Source of the DNA: Vigna angularis | Lineage: Eukaryota; Streptophyta; Magnoliopsida; Fabales; Fabaceae | Direction of reading: 5' to 3' | Length of the DNA stretch: 64,000 bases | NCBI RefSeq assembly: GCF_016808095.1 | Contig: NC_068973.1 | Span: 3,158,501 to 3,222,500 of the forward strand | Part shown: positions 32,109 to 43,830 of the stretch, piece by piece | How the letters are laid out: the number at the start of each line of letters is the position of its first letter | Numbering within the stretch: the first letter of the stretch is position 1 | Notes under the pieces: generated by a model | What the model saw: the letters and a program-made list of their open reading frames with translations, nothing else | What the model was told of the DNA's origin: nothing | Database searches by the model: none | Position numbers and translations under genes: made by a program

Positions 32109-33298
32109 ATGAAAAATATTGGGTTTCTTGCGGTGGTGGTAGCTACGTTTGTGGTGGCAGCCACCGCCGGTAGCTTCTTCCAAGACTTTGAGTTAACATG
32201 GGGTGGTGGTCGTGCCAAAATCCTTGAAAATGGAAACCTTCTTACTCTCTCCCTAGACAAGGCTTCTGGCTCCGGCTTTCGTTCCAAAAACGAGTACTTG
32301 TTTGGAAAAATTGACATGCAGCTCAAACTCGTGCCTGGAAACTCAGCTGGCACTGTCACAGCCTATTACGTAAGTGATTGACTCGAACTAGTTTAGCTCT
32401 TCATGGTTTTATTTTGAACTCAGATAAAATTTGCACGCTCGTGTGCAGATAAACACATCGATCAAACATTAAAGAAATCCGTTAAAGCGTTGTTTAGCAT
32501 GAAATGTTGTGAAATAATAAATGGTGTTGCTTGTGATTTATGCAGCTGTCTTCTCTGGGACCTACTCATGATGAAATAGACTTCGAATTTTTGGGCAACT
32601 TGAGTGGTGATCCTTACACTCTTCACACCAACGTATTCAGCCAAGGGAAAGGGAATAGAGAACAACAGTTCCATCTATGGTTTGACCCCACCAAGGACTT
32701 CCACACATACTCCGTCCAATGGAATCCTGCAAGCATCATGTAAGAGACCATAACCAGTTAACATCTCAATTTCCCATGAAAGATGCACTTTTTCCTTTTT
32801 TTCTTTATATTTGATTACAAATGGATAAATTTTTCAAAACCATCAGCTATTATATTCATCTTTCGCACATTAATTTGGCTACTCACTCACAAAAAATCAA
32901 CCTTTTCTGTGATTTCATCTATCAGATTTTCTGTGGATGGAACACCGATAAGGGAGTTCAAGAATTTGGAGACAAAGGGTGTTCCATTCCCCAAGAACCA
33001 ACCTATGAGAATATACTCTAGCTTATGGGATGCTGAGGATTGGGCCACGAGAGGTGGGCTTGTGAAAACGGACTGGAGCCAGGCCCCATTCACGGCCTCA
33101 TACAGAAACTTCAATGCAGAAGCTTGTGTTTGGTCTTCTTCAGGTTCTTCTTCGTGTTCTTCCTCCTCTGGCCAATCACTGGACGCCACGGGGCAAGCCA
33201 AGCTTCGTTTGGTGCAAAAGAACTACATGGTTTACAACTACTGCACTGATATCAGACGTTTTCCACAAGGGCTCCCTCCAGAATGTTCCTTTGCTTGA
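32109..33298 (+). CDS. XTH: xyloglucan endotransglucosylase/hydrolase
   Basis: Secreted cell-wall enzyme of glycoside hydrolase family 16. It cuts xyloglucan chains and rejoins them to other chains, loosening or re-tightening the wall during growth. Exons are 32109-32369, 32546-32739 and 32926-33298 with GT/AG borders, 828 nt, 275 aa. The start at 32109 is preferred over in-frame upstream codons because it begins a signal peptide (about 1-22, [20 protein letters not shown]) and lies after the TATA box. The catalytic motif [11 protein letters not shown] is at 95-105, with nucleophile Glu97 and acid/base Glu101; the conserved N-glycosylation site Asn105-Leu-Ser follows at once. The C-terminal XET domain keeps its cysteines (EACVW, YNYC, PPECSFA) and includes a serine-rich loop ([13 protein letters not shown]). 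Length and intron layout fit the XTH22/XTH23-like group. The enzyme looks intact. Confidence 0.96.
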
Positions 33299-33729
33299 GG
33301 ATCAACATGAACATCAAACCAAAGTTGCATATATTATACTTTAGAAATTGTCCCAATATACGTAAATGCATGTTTTGTTAATTCCTTTTCTTGTATGAAT
33401 TTGTGGAGCTAAAACTATGATTGTTGGTCTGTGCTTTGTTGAGCACTGACAGATAAATTGTGTGCAAAATCATATTCATGGCACTGTGTAATGTGCTGCA
33501 ATTGTAAACTATGCCAATTAATAAATTTGTCTCAGAGGGTTAAAAAGCTCATGCAACTCTTATTCTATTGGCTTCCCAAAAGTGCATGATACAAAATATA
33601 GTAATCTACAGTTTCATGCCTTTGGTTCTCATTCTTTGGATAAAAAATTAAATTTAATTAGTATATGACATGTACATTTATTCAATATTTTTTAACTCAA
33701 AGATTTATAATAATAATATTAATGAAGGT

Positions 33730-33767
33730 CACGCACACGCGCAAACACGCGCGCATGCACGCACACA
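33730..33767. repeat. mixed (CA/CG)n alternating purine-pyrimidine tract
   Basis: A run of CACGCACACGCGCAAACACG followed by CGCGCATGCACGCACACA. It alternates pyrimidine and purine almost throughout and is CpG-rich within AT-rich surroundings. Confidence 0.85.
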
Positions 33768-34537
33768 TTTAATGCTTTAAAAGTGAGTTTCTCAATTTTG
33801 TATATCCTGAAAAAAAATTGAAGTAAAGAATACTATCCGACTAGATGTACCTTAGGTCATGGCCATTTTCTTTTTGCATTCCATTTTTTCTTATTTAAAA
33901 TATATTTTCAAATAGATTATTTTAGAATATATACAATTGGAAAAACTTTTAGATTTATTCCAAAAAGATGAAGTTCTTTTATGTGTAAATAATATAATAG
34001 AAACTAGAGAGTGTATCCGAAGAAGCCTGAGAGTAATATATGGCTAGGTGAAATTTCCCTAAAGAAAAGAATCTAACGTTATATACAAATTCAATTTTAA
34101 AGAATAAACTTAGGACTGGTAGGATATTGAAATGGAGAAAATCAAACGTGGAACTTAAAATAGAGAAGATAATGGTTTGAATGGGAGAAGGATATAGTGG
34201 TAAACCTTATGAGAGAGGTGGATGATAGTACACTAGTTAGAAATAAAGAGAATGAGAGGATATAAAATATTTATTTTTGTTGATAAAGAAAAAAAACTTC
34301 AGAAAGAGGACATAATTGGAATAACAAAAATAATCCAAAAACAACGAACCATCACCCTCACTGCTTTAACGCATAAAACACCAACAAGTGGAGGTCCCAA
34401 GACAGAGCCATAATATTCACGCAAAAATAAATAAATAAATAAAGTTGCGTAACCCGGTGAAAATAAAAACAAATCTTCTATTCTTTTGTTAATGGGATTA
34501 TCTTCAATAATATATTAATCAGCATATTCTTTCATAT

Positions 34538-34565
34538 ATTATTATTATTATTATTATTATTATTA
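34538..34565. repeat. (ATT)n microsatellite
   Basis: About nine ATT trinucleotide units. A shorter TTA run of the same type is at about 31464-31488. Confidence 0.9.
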
Positions 34566-35229
34566 TGGAGATAAACATGCCTAGAAGGAAGAAGTTTGTG
34601 GAATATGGTGAAGTGTGGTCTCAACAGGGAACGATAATAACAATGCTTTCAACAGTAATTCAATTATTCATTAAATAAGGTGTTGATTGTTATAGATATA
34701 TGATAGAACTAAAATTAACTTAATAAAAATTTTGTAATAATTAAATAAAAATACAAAGTAACATTAAAAGTATAATTATAATTCTATGATATTGAAAACT
34801 AAAATAAAAAATAAATGTATAGGTTTTAATATTTAAAATGCATATAAAACTAAAAATAAATGTTAGTCATATTAAAATTTTAATATTTTCTTTTTTATTA
34901 TCAATAAATTTATAAGTAGAATAGATGATAAAAAATTAGGTCAATTTTTTTATATGGTTAAAATAATGTATTACTAAATATATAGTTTTAATCATCAGTT
35001 TTTGACTGATTTTATTTAATTTTACAATTTCTTTTACTAACTCTTCTTCAGATGAATTTTGTTATTTTTTAAAATTAATTTGACTAATCGTTAAAATAAA
35101 ATAGAAGCGATAATGTGGATTGATTTATCCTACATAATTGTGGACTAATGTGTAAAAAATGTATTAATACTGCTTTCTTTAATTTGGTGATTAAAGACGC
35201 ACAAAATGAAACTTAAACAATATATACAT

Positions 35230-36469
35230 TGTTGGCCGCACGACCGGTCGCAGCGTAGTAGTGATAAATATCGTTCTGTTTCAAGAGACTTGTGCAACAT
35301 ATGACAATTATTCCTTTTAGAACTCAATTAGACATCAAAGTGCACACAAGAAACTATTTTTGGTATTTTATCGAACAGTTGGTGTGCAAGGAATTTAACA
35401 TAGTGTATTTACAATTTGTTAATACTAGAATTCATCCATTTCATTCTCATGCATTCACAAACATCTCAATTCCATCCAATAGATATTCAATTTCAATTCT
35501 AGGTTCAAATCATATTTCTCAATGCATCAAGAACCAAAAATCATGCATGGGTGATCAATCCAAAACAAGCATTAAGCATGAACACTAAAGTAAAATAGAA
35601 GAGCATATATCATTAGCATCATAAAATACACAAGAATTCCATGTTTTACAACTAATCTCAACAAATAGGAAAAATTCTCCATGGTGAAAAACTTAGTGTT
35701 CTACAAAATTGAAGAGATAGGAAAGAGATTGGAACCAAAGAAAATATGCATAGCCTTTCCCAAGGTTCTTAGCAGCTGCTCCATGCTCCATTTGCGCCTC
35801 CCCTTCGCAATTGCATCTCCAATTTGTGACCCATCTTCTTCCTCAACCCAAAAGAGGCAAAATCACCATTGATGAAGCTTGAACACCCAAGGAGGAGAGG
35901 GAGAGCTTCCCAACACCCCAAACAGCCTCCAAGGGCCTCTCCCAATCTCTCAAGGTGAAGAATATGAGGAGAAGAATGCCCAAAAAATCGCGAGACCCAT
36001 GTTTAAATAACCCATTTTGACACACCAGAGTCGCCACCGCTCAGCTGCACCCTAGCAGCAGCATTCCAGAGAGCAGGGCGCTCAACTGCACCCCAACGGG
36101 CACCCCAGCTGCAGCATTCCAGAGACATATAGCTCAGCTACAGCCATTTTTGACAGCATTATAAAATTCAAGTTATTGTGCGATTCCAAATGCTTCCAAC
36201 ATGGGTATTTGCTTCAAATTGATCTTTTATTGTCCCAAAACATGTTCCCATGAGTTCTTTCTTATTTTCCTCCACTAGAATTGCTTCCTATTCATTTATT
36301 TCACACACTCAAACAAAGATATTAGAGGTAAAAACAAGCATATACTAAATAAAACACAAGAAAACTAGAAAACACACTAAACTTGAGGATAAAACAAGGT
36401 AAAAACTATGAAGGTGTTGATTTATTCACAAAATATACACACAAAGACACGTAAAATCAACCGTTATCA
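35230..36469 (-). mobile_element. solo LTR, Athila-like Ty3-gypsy, with perfect TACAT target duplication
   Basis: In plus orientation it starts TGTTGGCCGCACGACCGG and ends AAATCAACCGTTATCA. It is flanked by TACAT at 35225-35229 and at 36470-36474. The left part (AATATCGTTCTGTTTCAAGA, then GACTTGTG) and the right end (ACCGTTATCA) match the same positions of the LTR at 51863-53276, so it belongs to a related Athila-like family and, by that homology, reads on the minus strand. TTTAAATA at 36002-36009 (TATTTAAA on the minus strand) is the likely TATA box. A GC-rich tandem block lies directly upstream of it. No internal region remains. Confidence 0.86.
36023..36145 (-). repeat. GC-rich imperfect tandem array in the solo LTR
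   Basis: The phrase GCTCAGCTGC or a near match starts at 36039, 36079 and 36132, and GCAGCATTCCAGAGA occurs twice (about 36059 and 36112). The periods are uneven (40 and 53 bp). It sits just upstream, on the minus strand, of the TATA-like TATTTAAA at 36009-36002. Confidence 0.7.
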
Positions 36470-36754
36470 TACATGCAATGGGAAATTAATTACGAGTAAT
36501 AACCATGATTAACTTCACACCACAAAACCACTACTTTGACATAATTCAAGGTGAATGAGCACAATCTAATTTTTCAACAATTAGGTTGTCTTGCAAGATA
36601 TAAGAAACTTCGTCATACTAACATGTCTAGTAACTCTCATAATATTATTCATCATTATAATTAACTTATGGAATTGAAAATAATGCATATTTTAGTCTTG
36701 AATATTTAAATTTATATTCAATAAAAAAGACTAGTGTTCATCATATTTATTATA
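36470..36754. other. AT-rich spacer
   Basis: Short spacer between the solo LTR and the copia remnant; it may include decayed copia sequence. No feature recognised. Confidence 0.4.
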
Positions 36755-37418
36755 AAGAGGTATCACTTATGGGATCCCACTCCTTACAAATTTATTGTTA
36801 GCAAGGATGTAGTCTTTGCAGGAAATGAACTTCAAAGTGAGTATACAAATGACAACTTGAAGAAGGACAAGTCGTAGTCAGATAAAGAAGAACCCTTCAG
36901 AAAATTCTTCTAAGTTAGACAAGGAGCACGAAGGACATGAGTCAAATGAGATTGGTGATGAAGAACTTCGACGATCAACAAGAGAAGAGTCAAACCATCT
37001 TGGCATTCACAATATGTGACGACCATTCAAAATGTGTATTGTCTCCTAATTAAAGAAGGAAAACCTTCAACTTTTCAAGAAGTTGTGAGTGATACATAAG
37101 CTTCTCTATGGATGATTGCAATGCAAGAAGAAGTGAAGGCTCTTTACAAAAACAAGACATGGAGGCTTGTTGAACTTTCAAAAGGTCAGAAAGTTATTGG
37201 TTGCAAATGAGTCTATAAAATCAAGAGAGATGGAAATGATTAAGTGAAAAGATATCGTGCTAGATTAGTGATAAAGGGATATAATGAGATGTTCTTACTA
37301 GTTGTTAGATTGACAACAATCATAATTATCCTAATAATGTGTGTTTCATTTGATTTACATCTTGAACAATTGGATGTAAAGACTACTTTTTCTCAAGGAG
37401 AACTTGAAGAATAAATAA

Positions 37419-37515
<97 letters not shown>

Positions 37516-37625
37516 AATCAGAAGGCTTTAAAGGATAAGAAAACTTGGTTTTCAAGTTGAACAAATCTCTATATGGTCTAAAGCAAACACTAAGGTGTTG
37601 GTAAAAGAGATTGATTCCTTCTTTC
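36755..37625 (+). pseudogene. Ty1-copia integrase-end / reverse transcriptase remnant
   Basis: Decayed pol segment. In shifting frames it reads KRYHLWDPTPYKFIVSKDVV (the end of the copia integrase region), then ALYKNKTWRLVELSKGQKVI, VYKIKRDGN and RYRARLV, then LEQLDVKTTFSQGELEE. After the (AT)n run it resumes with ENLVFKLNKSLYGLKQTLRC, matching the copia RT motif KLNKSLYGLKQ. Several in-frame stops and frameshifts make it non-functional. No LTRs belonging to it were found. The lineage cannot be fixed from this fragment. Confidence 0.88.
37423..37513. repeat. (AT)n microsatellite, about 91 bp, inside copia RT remnant
   Basis: Pure AT run located where copia RT normally encodes a short Ile-Tyr-Met stretch between GELEE and the Q-P-E-G-F block. 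The repeat probably grew from a few ATAT codons of the dead element. Confidence 0.95.
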
Positions 37626-38922
37626 CTTCCTAAAGCTCCATAAAATCTCATTTCTCTTCCTTCTTTCTATTGTTTTAAGCATAGGAGAAGTTCTTCTTAA
37701 ATTTTTAAGGAGAAGTGTTGTTTTTCATTTTTGTCTATTTCAATATTATTTTCATATTTATTTTAGTTGTGTGCTTATGCAGTTTTTTATACCTAGCATA
37801 ATATTTTTCCACTCGATACTTGTTTAAGAATTTAAATCTTAAAATCTTCATTTTAACTATGTTAGAAAAATGCTTCATTGAAACATGTCCACCTTTCTTA
37901 TAAAGTATCAACAAACTAGTATTCTGGGTGAATATTCTTTTCTTAAATAATCAAGGGCAAGAGACTTGTGAGGATAATATATATTTTTTCTTCTAATTTT
38001 ATGTTTGCTTAGTTTTTGTATTTGTGCAATATTTTTGGATCGATACGATGTAAAATTCAAAGAAGAGAAAAGAAAATTTAAGAAGGATAGATATTATTTT
38101 GAGAGAAAAAATGTCCGAAAATTAGGGGTGTTGAGTCCAAAAAGCTGAAACTCATACATTCAACCTCAAAAAAACATTATAAAAATATTCCAGAGTTCTA
38201 CAAATTTGGTGTCAATAAAAATAAACACATAAAATTTGAACCAGATAGATCAATTTTTTGAACAATGAAAACATTTTAATCAACATATTTACATCTAAAC
38301 AAATCAAATTTATATGTTTGAGTCACATTGAATGCGTTTACATATTATCCCCACCAGGACGGACTATATCTACTGAAACAAAAAAACAAAATTCATGTAC
38401 TAAGGTAAACTAGACTTAACTTTTCTAACTTGGGAACTACCTAGGTAAGTTTGTTATTTGTTAACTTTCTCTTATAAATTAAATAAATCTAAGTCACCTC
38501 GAAAAATCTTATTTTAATTATATCTTTAGAGAAGTTGAAATAACATACTCTTTTACCAAATATCTCATGGTTTTTAATTATCATATTATAAACTTTTTTT
38601 TTCCACCACTTTTAAGAAGGTGAACGTATTAATATGCTATGTTATGAATTTCATAAGTTAACAAATTGTACTGGTTATTATCAAGACAACTCATAGGTTA
38701 ATTAGTTGCAGCCATCCTTAACACGCAAAACTTTACAGATTTAATCCAATTTATTGTACATGGAAGCAATAAAAGAACAAAGTTATTGAAATCTACTTCA
38801 TCCGTGTGAAAAATGAATCTAGCTTTCCTTAAGTCTCTCAACTGCGTTTTCTTAACATATTTAGTTGCTAATAAGGATGCAACTGTCTCAGCATTGCCAT
38901 AGAATAGGCCCAGGAAAGATGT
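37626..38922. other. AT-rich intergenic DNA
   Basis: No supportable gene. It lies downstream of the minus-strand C2-like gene, so its right part may hold that gene's 3' UTR. Confidence 0.45.
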
Positions 38923-39084
38923 TCATCCAGCAGGATACGACTGCATTGAATTTGGCCCATTATCAGAAACTTGTAAGTTGTTGACTTGATTGCAGCCTGT
39001 GGATGCTTGTGCATGCATCAACAAATGAAGAATTTGGGAATTGAGATTTGTTGAACTTATTCTCAGGCACTCTTCTTCTTCATT
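38923..39084 (-). other. possible alternative 3' exon of the C2-like gene
   Basis: After the acceptor-like TTTACCAG on the minus strand, a 53-codon open stretch begins NEEEECLRISSTNLNSQ and ends YPAG then TGA. Its phase does not match the donor at AAGAG|GTATGA of the preceding exon. An acceptor seven bases further in (ATGAAG|AAG) does match, and gives a different open tail (RRVPENKFNKSQFPNSS) that stops at 38963. It could equally be 3' UTR. Confidence 0.3.
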
Positions 39085-39566
39085 CTGGTAAATTCAGAAA
39101 GTTAAATACATCCCTTTGCCTCTCTCCATTACTACATAATACAGAGATAAAGGCACTTAGAAGTTCTTAGTGAACTATGGACAATAATTGCTTACAAAAA
39201 CTCAGTGTACACATCTTTTTGCCAAGATGGATGTTAGAGAGGAATCATTCTTGCTAAGATTATCTAAAGCTAGCTATGTAGGATGATTGTAAATCTAAGT
39301 CCATAGTTCTTGCTTAATTTCTATTAGAATTTACCTACAAAAGGAAGAAGCAGAACAATTTGGTTTATGATGGCATAACTACAAACATTGTCACAGATAA
39401 TTGCTCCAGACCACAGTAATATGCTATGAAGCATGATTTCTTTAACAAAATCCATAAACTGTGCCAGGAAAAAAGGTTTACATTGTTTCAATTTCGAAAT
39501 ACATTTGATTCATGACATGATATAATTAGCAGAATCAAAGTAAAAGAAATATAGCTAGGAGATCGC

Positions 39567-41923
39567 CTAATTTTCATACCTCTTTCTTCTTTTTCTGGTT
39601 AGGAGAACTAGTAATCCAAATCCTATAATGATTGCAACTTTTACAACCTGAAAAGTGAAGATGTGGAAAAGATATATCAGCATATTGTAGAATAGAGGAG
39701 AAATATAAACCTCTACTGAATTCTGTTTAAGACTGAACACCTACTGAAACACAAGATTGATAAATGCAACATTGTTCATTGAAACTCAATATAAAAAATT
39801 TAAAGTAGATAATAACCTGATTAAATGGTCCTCCAGAATTTTCATCCCCATTGTTATCAGAGGTCTTGGACTTTGAATCTTTAATCTTCACCATCTTTTC
39901 ATGCTTACTCCCCTCAGTTCCAGTTCCAACATGTGATTCATTCTGTTACAAAATAAGTAAATATAATATAATAATTGATTCTATTACACATAATTAAGCA
40001 GGTTAATTTACTCTCATCTTTCTCCAATATATGGTGGGGGCATGTTTCAACTGTCTTACCAGGGATGCACTTTTCACCCTTTCATGTAAGTCTGCTAGCT
40101 CTGTCTTCTTTGACTTATCTCTCTCCAAATGTTGAGTCTTGGAAGAATATCTTCTTTCATCTGAACTTTCTTGCTGTTTTGTTGGAGGTGGTTTAATCTG
40201 AGATTTCTTATCCTGTTTTAAGACAAGTTTCATGTGAACTTCATTTGTTGAACAGTTTTCAATAATATGCTGATGATACTCTTAAAGCACAAATTTTACT
40301 ATACCTGAGCAGATCCACCTTCAAAGGCACTTATCATCTTCCTCACATTACTTGGAATTCTTCCCAGTGAGGCTCTCTTCTCAGAATATTGAAGGCCACT
40401 TTCCTCTTCATGTGGCTGTATCAGATTACTTGCCGGGAGATCATTTTTTTCTGACCCAAACAAAACTGCAATTTCTTCTGAACCAATAGCTCTCTGAGGA
40501 TGTTTCTCAGATGGTGACTGATAAGCAGGCTTCTTACCCTTGTGTTGTGACACAGGTTTTGTGGATGAGGACTCCTTATATTCATCTGCAATGTTCTAAA
40601 ACATGTAAAATGACCATTAAACAAACAACAGTATATTTTCCACTGTCTCCTTGTTGGTGTAAAAATAGACTGAAGCAAATTATTAGTTAATCCTTAACTG
40701 GGTTTAGCTGTTTGTGGTCAAGCTGAGTCCTAGCATCAGATTCCTTCTCATCACGGGAAGCAGCCAGATCTTGTTGAAGGTGTTTCTTTGGTGATTCTTG
40801 AGAAGATGGAGCACTTAAAACATCAGGAAAGAGCCTCTGAGGGAATGTAGGATGTCTCATAATTATTCAGTTTCTGTATATTTTACTCATTAATGTTCTT
40901 ATTATCGTGTTTCTGCTTTAAGTTTTCATGGCTTCTCTAATCAGCTGAGTAATATCAAACCTGAGACCTCATCATTTCTGCGGAAGGGTAATGCAGCATT
41001 GCCAAGAACAGCTCTGCTGTCGCTTTCCTCTCCTCTTCGGCCACTGCTAAGAAGCTCGTCATGTTTTTTCTTCAATGCAGATTGTCTCTGCAAAAGTAAA
41101 TATGTGAGAAGTTAATGTAGAGGAACACTAATAACCACAACCTCAAAATTCTGTCTCTACAAGTTAATAGCATTCAAATCAATGTTAATTGACTGAGGTA
41201 TTTAATATCAAATGCTGAAGAACGTTCTTAAGCATAAGAAAAATGAATCAGTACCAATGAACGAATTCTGTCGCGCTCTTCATCACTAAGGATGACTTGC
41301 AACTTCAAACGCAGATGGCCACCCCAAAGTGGAAACTTGTCTTCCAAAACACCTTTTTCTAATATCAACTTGATTTGAATACCTGCCATTTGTTCATTAG
41401 ATCCCGTTAGACCAAGTTACTGTGTCTGATTTTGAAAAGGCCAATTCAAATAGGATATGTACTGAAAAACAACCTGTACGTGATATTTCATTCCCCTCAG
41501 CATCCTGAATTTTGAAAATCAAATCATCACGGATGCTAGTTATGGGGCTGAACAATATACAACAGAACAGATTATAACCAAGAAATTGTTATGACCACAT
41601 ATCACATAAACAAGGTATACAATCTCACAAAGATAACTTTTCCTTGTCATTCACTTGGTACTCTATTCTCCCCAAGGAAGCTGCATGCATTCACCACTGA
41701 ACTTGTTATAATTGGCCTTAAGAATGTGCTTAAGGGGAGAGATAGCTACAAATTCAAAAGCAAGAGCATACCCCTTATGGATGTTGCTGAAGATAATGGA
41801 AGATCCATGAATTCCAGTACTGTAAAATGAATAGAGAAGTGAGAAAAAGAAAAAAAAAAAACCATCTGGGATTCAGTACTCTAAATGAAAGTTAGTACCT
41901 GAAACCATGATGGTTCCTGGCAT
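39567..41923 (-). CDS. uncharacterised plant protein, C2-like N-terminus, C-terminal membrane anchor
   Basis: Eleven minus-strand exons: 41923-41899, 41819-41772, 41680-41629, 41547-41474, 41382-41255, 41087-40968, 40836-40699, 40595-40305, 40212-40060, 39942-39817 and 39647-39567. They total 1236 nt, 411 aa. The N-terminal 110 residues look like a degenerate C2-type beta-sandwich (MPGTIMVSVLEFMDLP, then ITSIRDDLIFKIQDAEGNEI) that I recall from a plant-only family of unknown function. A basic helical stretch follows (DEERDRIRSLRQSALKKKHD). The middle is polar and probably disordered, with one conserved-looking patch (IPSNVRKMISAFEGG). The end is a hydrophobic helix (VVKVAIIIGFGLLVLL, about 386-401) plus a basic tail, suggesting a tail-anchored protein. 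The junction 40968/40836 uses a weak donor (GTCTCAG), and a further 3' exon at 38923-39084 is possible. Function is not claimed. Confidence 0.82.
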
Positions 41924-42853
41924 TGCAGGAAGAAGAATTCAATAAACCCAGAAACTCAATTAGTTAACAAAAGAATAGAGAAAGAAAGAGATTAGCTTGA
42001 CAGTAGTTACTGTCCAGAACTCTAGACTCTGATCTAGGTTGAGTGCTGAAGAAAAGTGTTGTGTTGATTGACTCTGTTGGTTAAGTGATGGAAACATGGA
42101 TGGGTTTTGAAAGAATGGATATGGTTAGAATCCAATGAGACCAGGTTGTGTGGTCCTTGCAACCTCAGAAACATTTATTAGCCATAAAAGCTTGGTAGAA
42201 AAAAATCCCATTTTGTCTGTTTATTAACTTGTAAGCCCTTGCCGTGACTACTCTCCTCTTACTATTCAAAATGAGACATGAATTGGATTCTTCAAATACT
42301 GTTACACTATTATTCAGTAGGAATTATGTTTCCACATTTTTTAACAGATTTCTCATACATACCAGATTGTTCAGATGACACCCATTTATTCAATAGAACA
42401 TATGGTTTTATAAAGATAAAATTGTGTTTGAAAAGAGTGTATTACTGTCATGATATAAACTGTTAAAGAAACGAAAAACAAATAACTGAAGCATGTAGTA
42501 AAAAACTGGCACTTTAAACTTGTGTGACAGGTACGAAACTGTGATGGGTTCAAGAGGATTTTAACTTTTAACACAGCTACCTTTTTTGTCCTCTAACTTA
42601 TGTGTTGTTCCTTCCATGAAACTCCATTCAGTCTCCTCTAAACTGAAGCAGACTGTGTCAAGTCAAATTTAATATATGTAACTTAGAAATCCTAGAAAGG
42701 ATTTGAACAGAAAAGTAGCCTAAGATGAATTTTGAAACAATTAAAAAAAAACACTTAGTAGCCTCTGCGACAGGGGTTCCAAAATGTTCTAGAAAAAAAG
42801 TTTCCCTTTTAAGGTTGGAATAACTTCTAGTACTAAAGTTGTTTTTGGATCTG

Positions 42854-42937
<84 letters not shown>

Positions 42938-43319
42938 TAATAAGAAAATAGTTTCCACCTCTTTGACAGGGACTTATATTTTCCATGCCATATTTCTTTT
43001 ATGATATTCAAGATTTTAATACATGTTATTTAAGTGTATTTAGTATAGTATTGATAATGTTATATAATTTGCAAAAATGTTCATATATTTTGCTTTTACT
43101 AATCACAATACCAAAATAGATAATATAAAAACTAATATGATGGTAATATAAAAAATAAGTGAACCGAATTAACTCTTAGGTTAAGAGGATGCACACAGAG
43201 GAAAAAAAATGTCAATACGAAATCCAAATATGTACAATCATAGAATCTCAAATTAAGATGATCATGTTAATAAGCATTAAACTTAAGCAAACATAAAGAA
43301 AGGACTTACATGTAGGGTT
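41924..43319. other. 5' flank of the C2-like gene and intergenic DNA
   Basis: The first 150-200 bp are the leader and promoter of the minus-strand gene. Beyond that is AT-rich DNA with a long microsatellite; no gene is supportable. Confidence 0.45.
42857..42935. repeat. (AT)n microsatellite, about 79 bp
   Basis: Pure AT dinucleotide run. Confidence 0.97.
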
Positions 43320-43830
43320 ATACTGTCATAGACCGTCCATGATGACCAACAAATCACCATTGGACGCTAGGTAAAGTTGTTGGGCGAGTTGGCTGCTTGC
43401 TAGGCGAAATTTACAATTCAAACCTGCAGTACTTGAGTTGTTGGGTAAAAATATGGCTTATACAGTGAGTTACAAGTTAGAAAACATCAATTTTTAGATC
43501 TCATGGGATAAGTTTGTCGGCTCTAATACGCGAAAGTGGATATTTAATCATGTTTTTGTTAGGGTTTTGAGCATTTCTTATTTTTATACTAATAGAATAA
43601 CCTAAGGTGTTTAAGAGAGACTTTTGTAGGCTGCTTGGAGTGCTGGGAAACTCTCCCTCTCCTCCTTAAGTTTCCTCCTCATCCATAATGGTTTTTTTCC
43701 CTTTTGGGGTTGAAGAGGAAGATAGACTACAGATTGAAGGTGAAAATCTGAAGGAGAGACCGCATAACTCGTTGCCCATGTGGGTCAATGGTGGACCAAT
43801 CCGCATTTGGCCGGCATAGTCTACATTGAT
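43320..43830 (+). mobile_element. fragment of Athila-like LTR, inverted relative to 35230-36469
   Basis: The reverse complement of about 43600-43750 (AACCCCAAAAGGGAAAAA, then AAGGAGGAGAGGGAGAGTTT, CCCAGCACTCCAAGCAGCC) aligns with 35845-35945 of the solo LTR (AACCCAAAAGAGGCAAAA, AAGGAGGAGAGGGAGAGCTT, CCCAACACCCCAAACAGCC). Neither terminus nor a target duplication could be found, so it is a truncated or strongly diverged copy. The sequence at 43360-43420 (GGACGCTAGG, GGGCGAGTTGGC) is relatively GC-rich and sits where related LTRs have their GC-rich array. Confidence 0.5.

Larger units (their letters stand above)
33299..35229. other. 3' flank of XTH and AT-rich intergenic DNA
   Basis: The XTH 3' UTR probably ends soon after the AATAAA at 33520-33525. 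An alternating purine-pyrimidine GC/CA tract lies at 33730-33767 and an (ATT)n run at about 34538-34565. No gene is supportable in the remainder. Confidence 0.5.

Noticed and set aside
37355..37651. 98-aa open frame rich in Tyr-Ile repeats
   Set aside because: Produced by translating the (AT)n microsatellite; a similar frame arises at 42789-42986.
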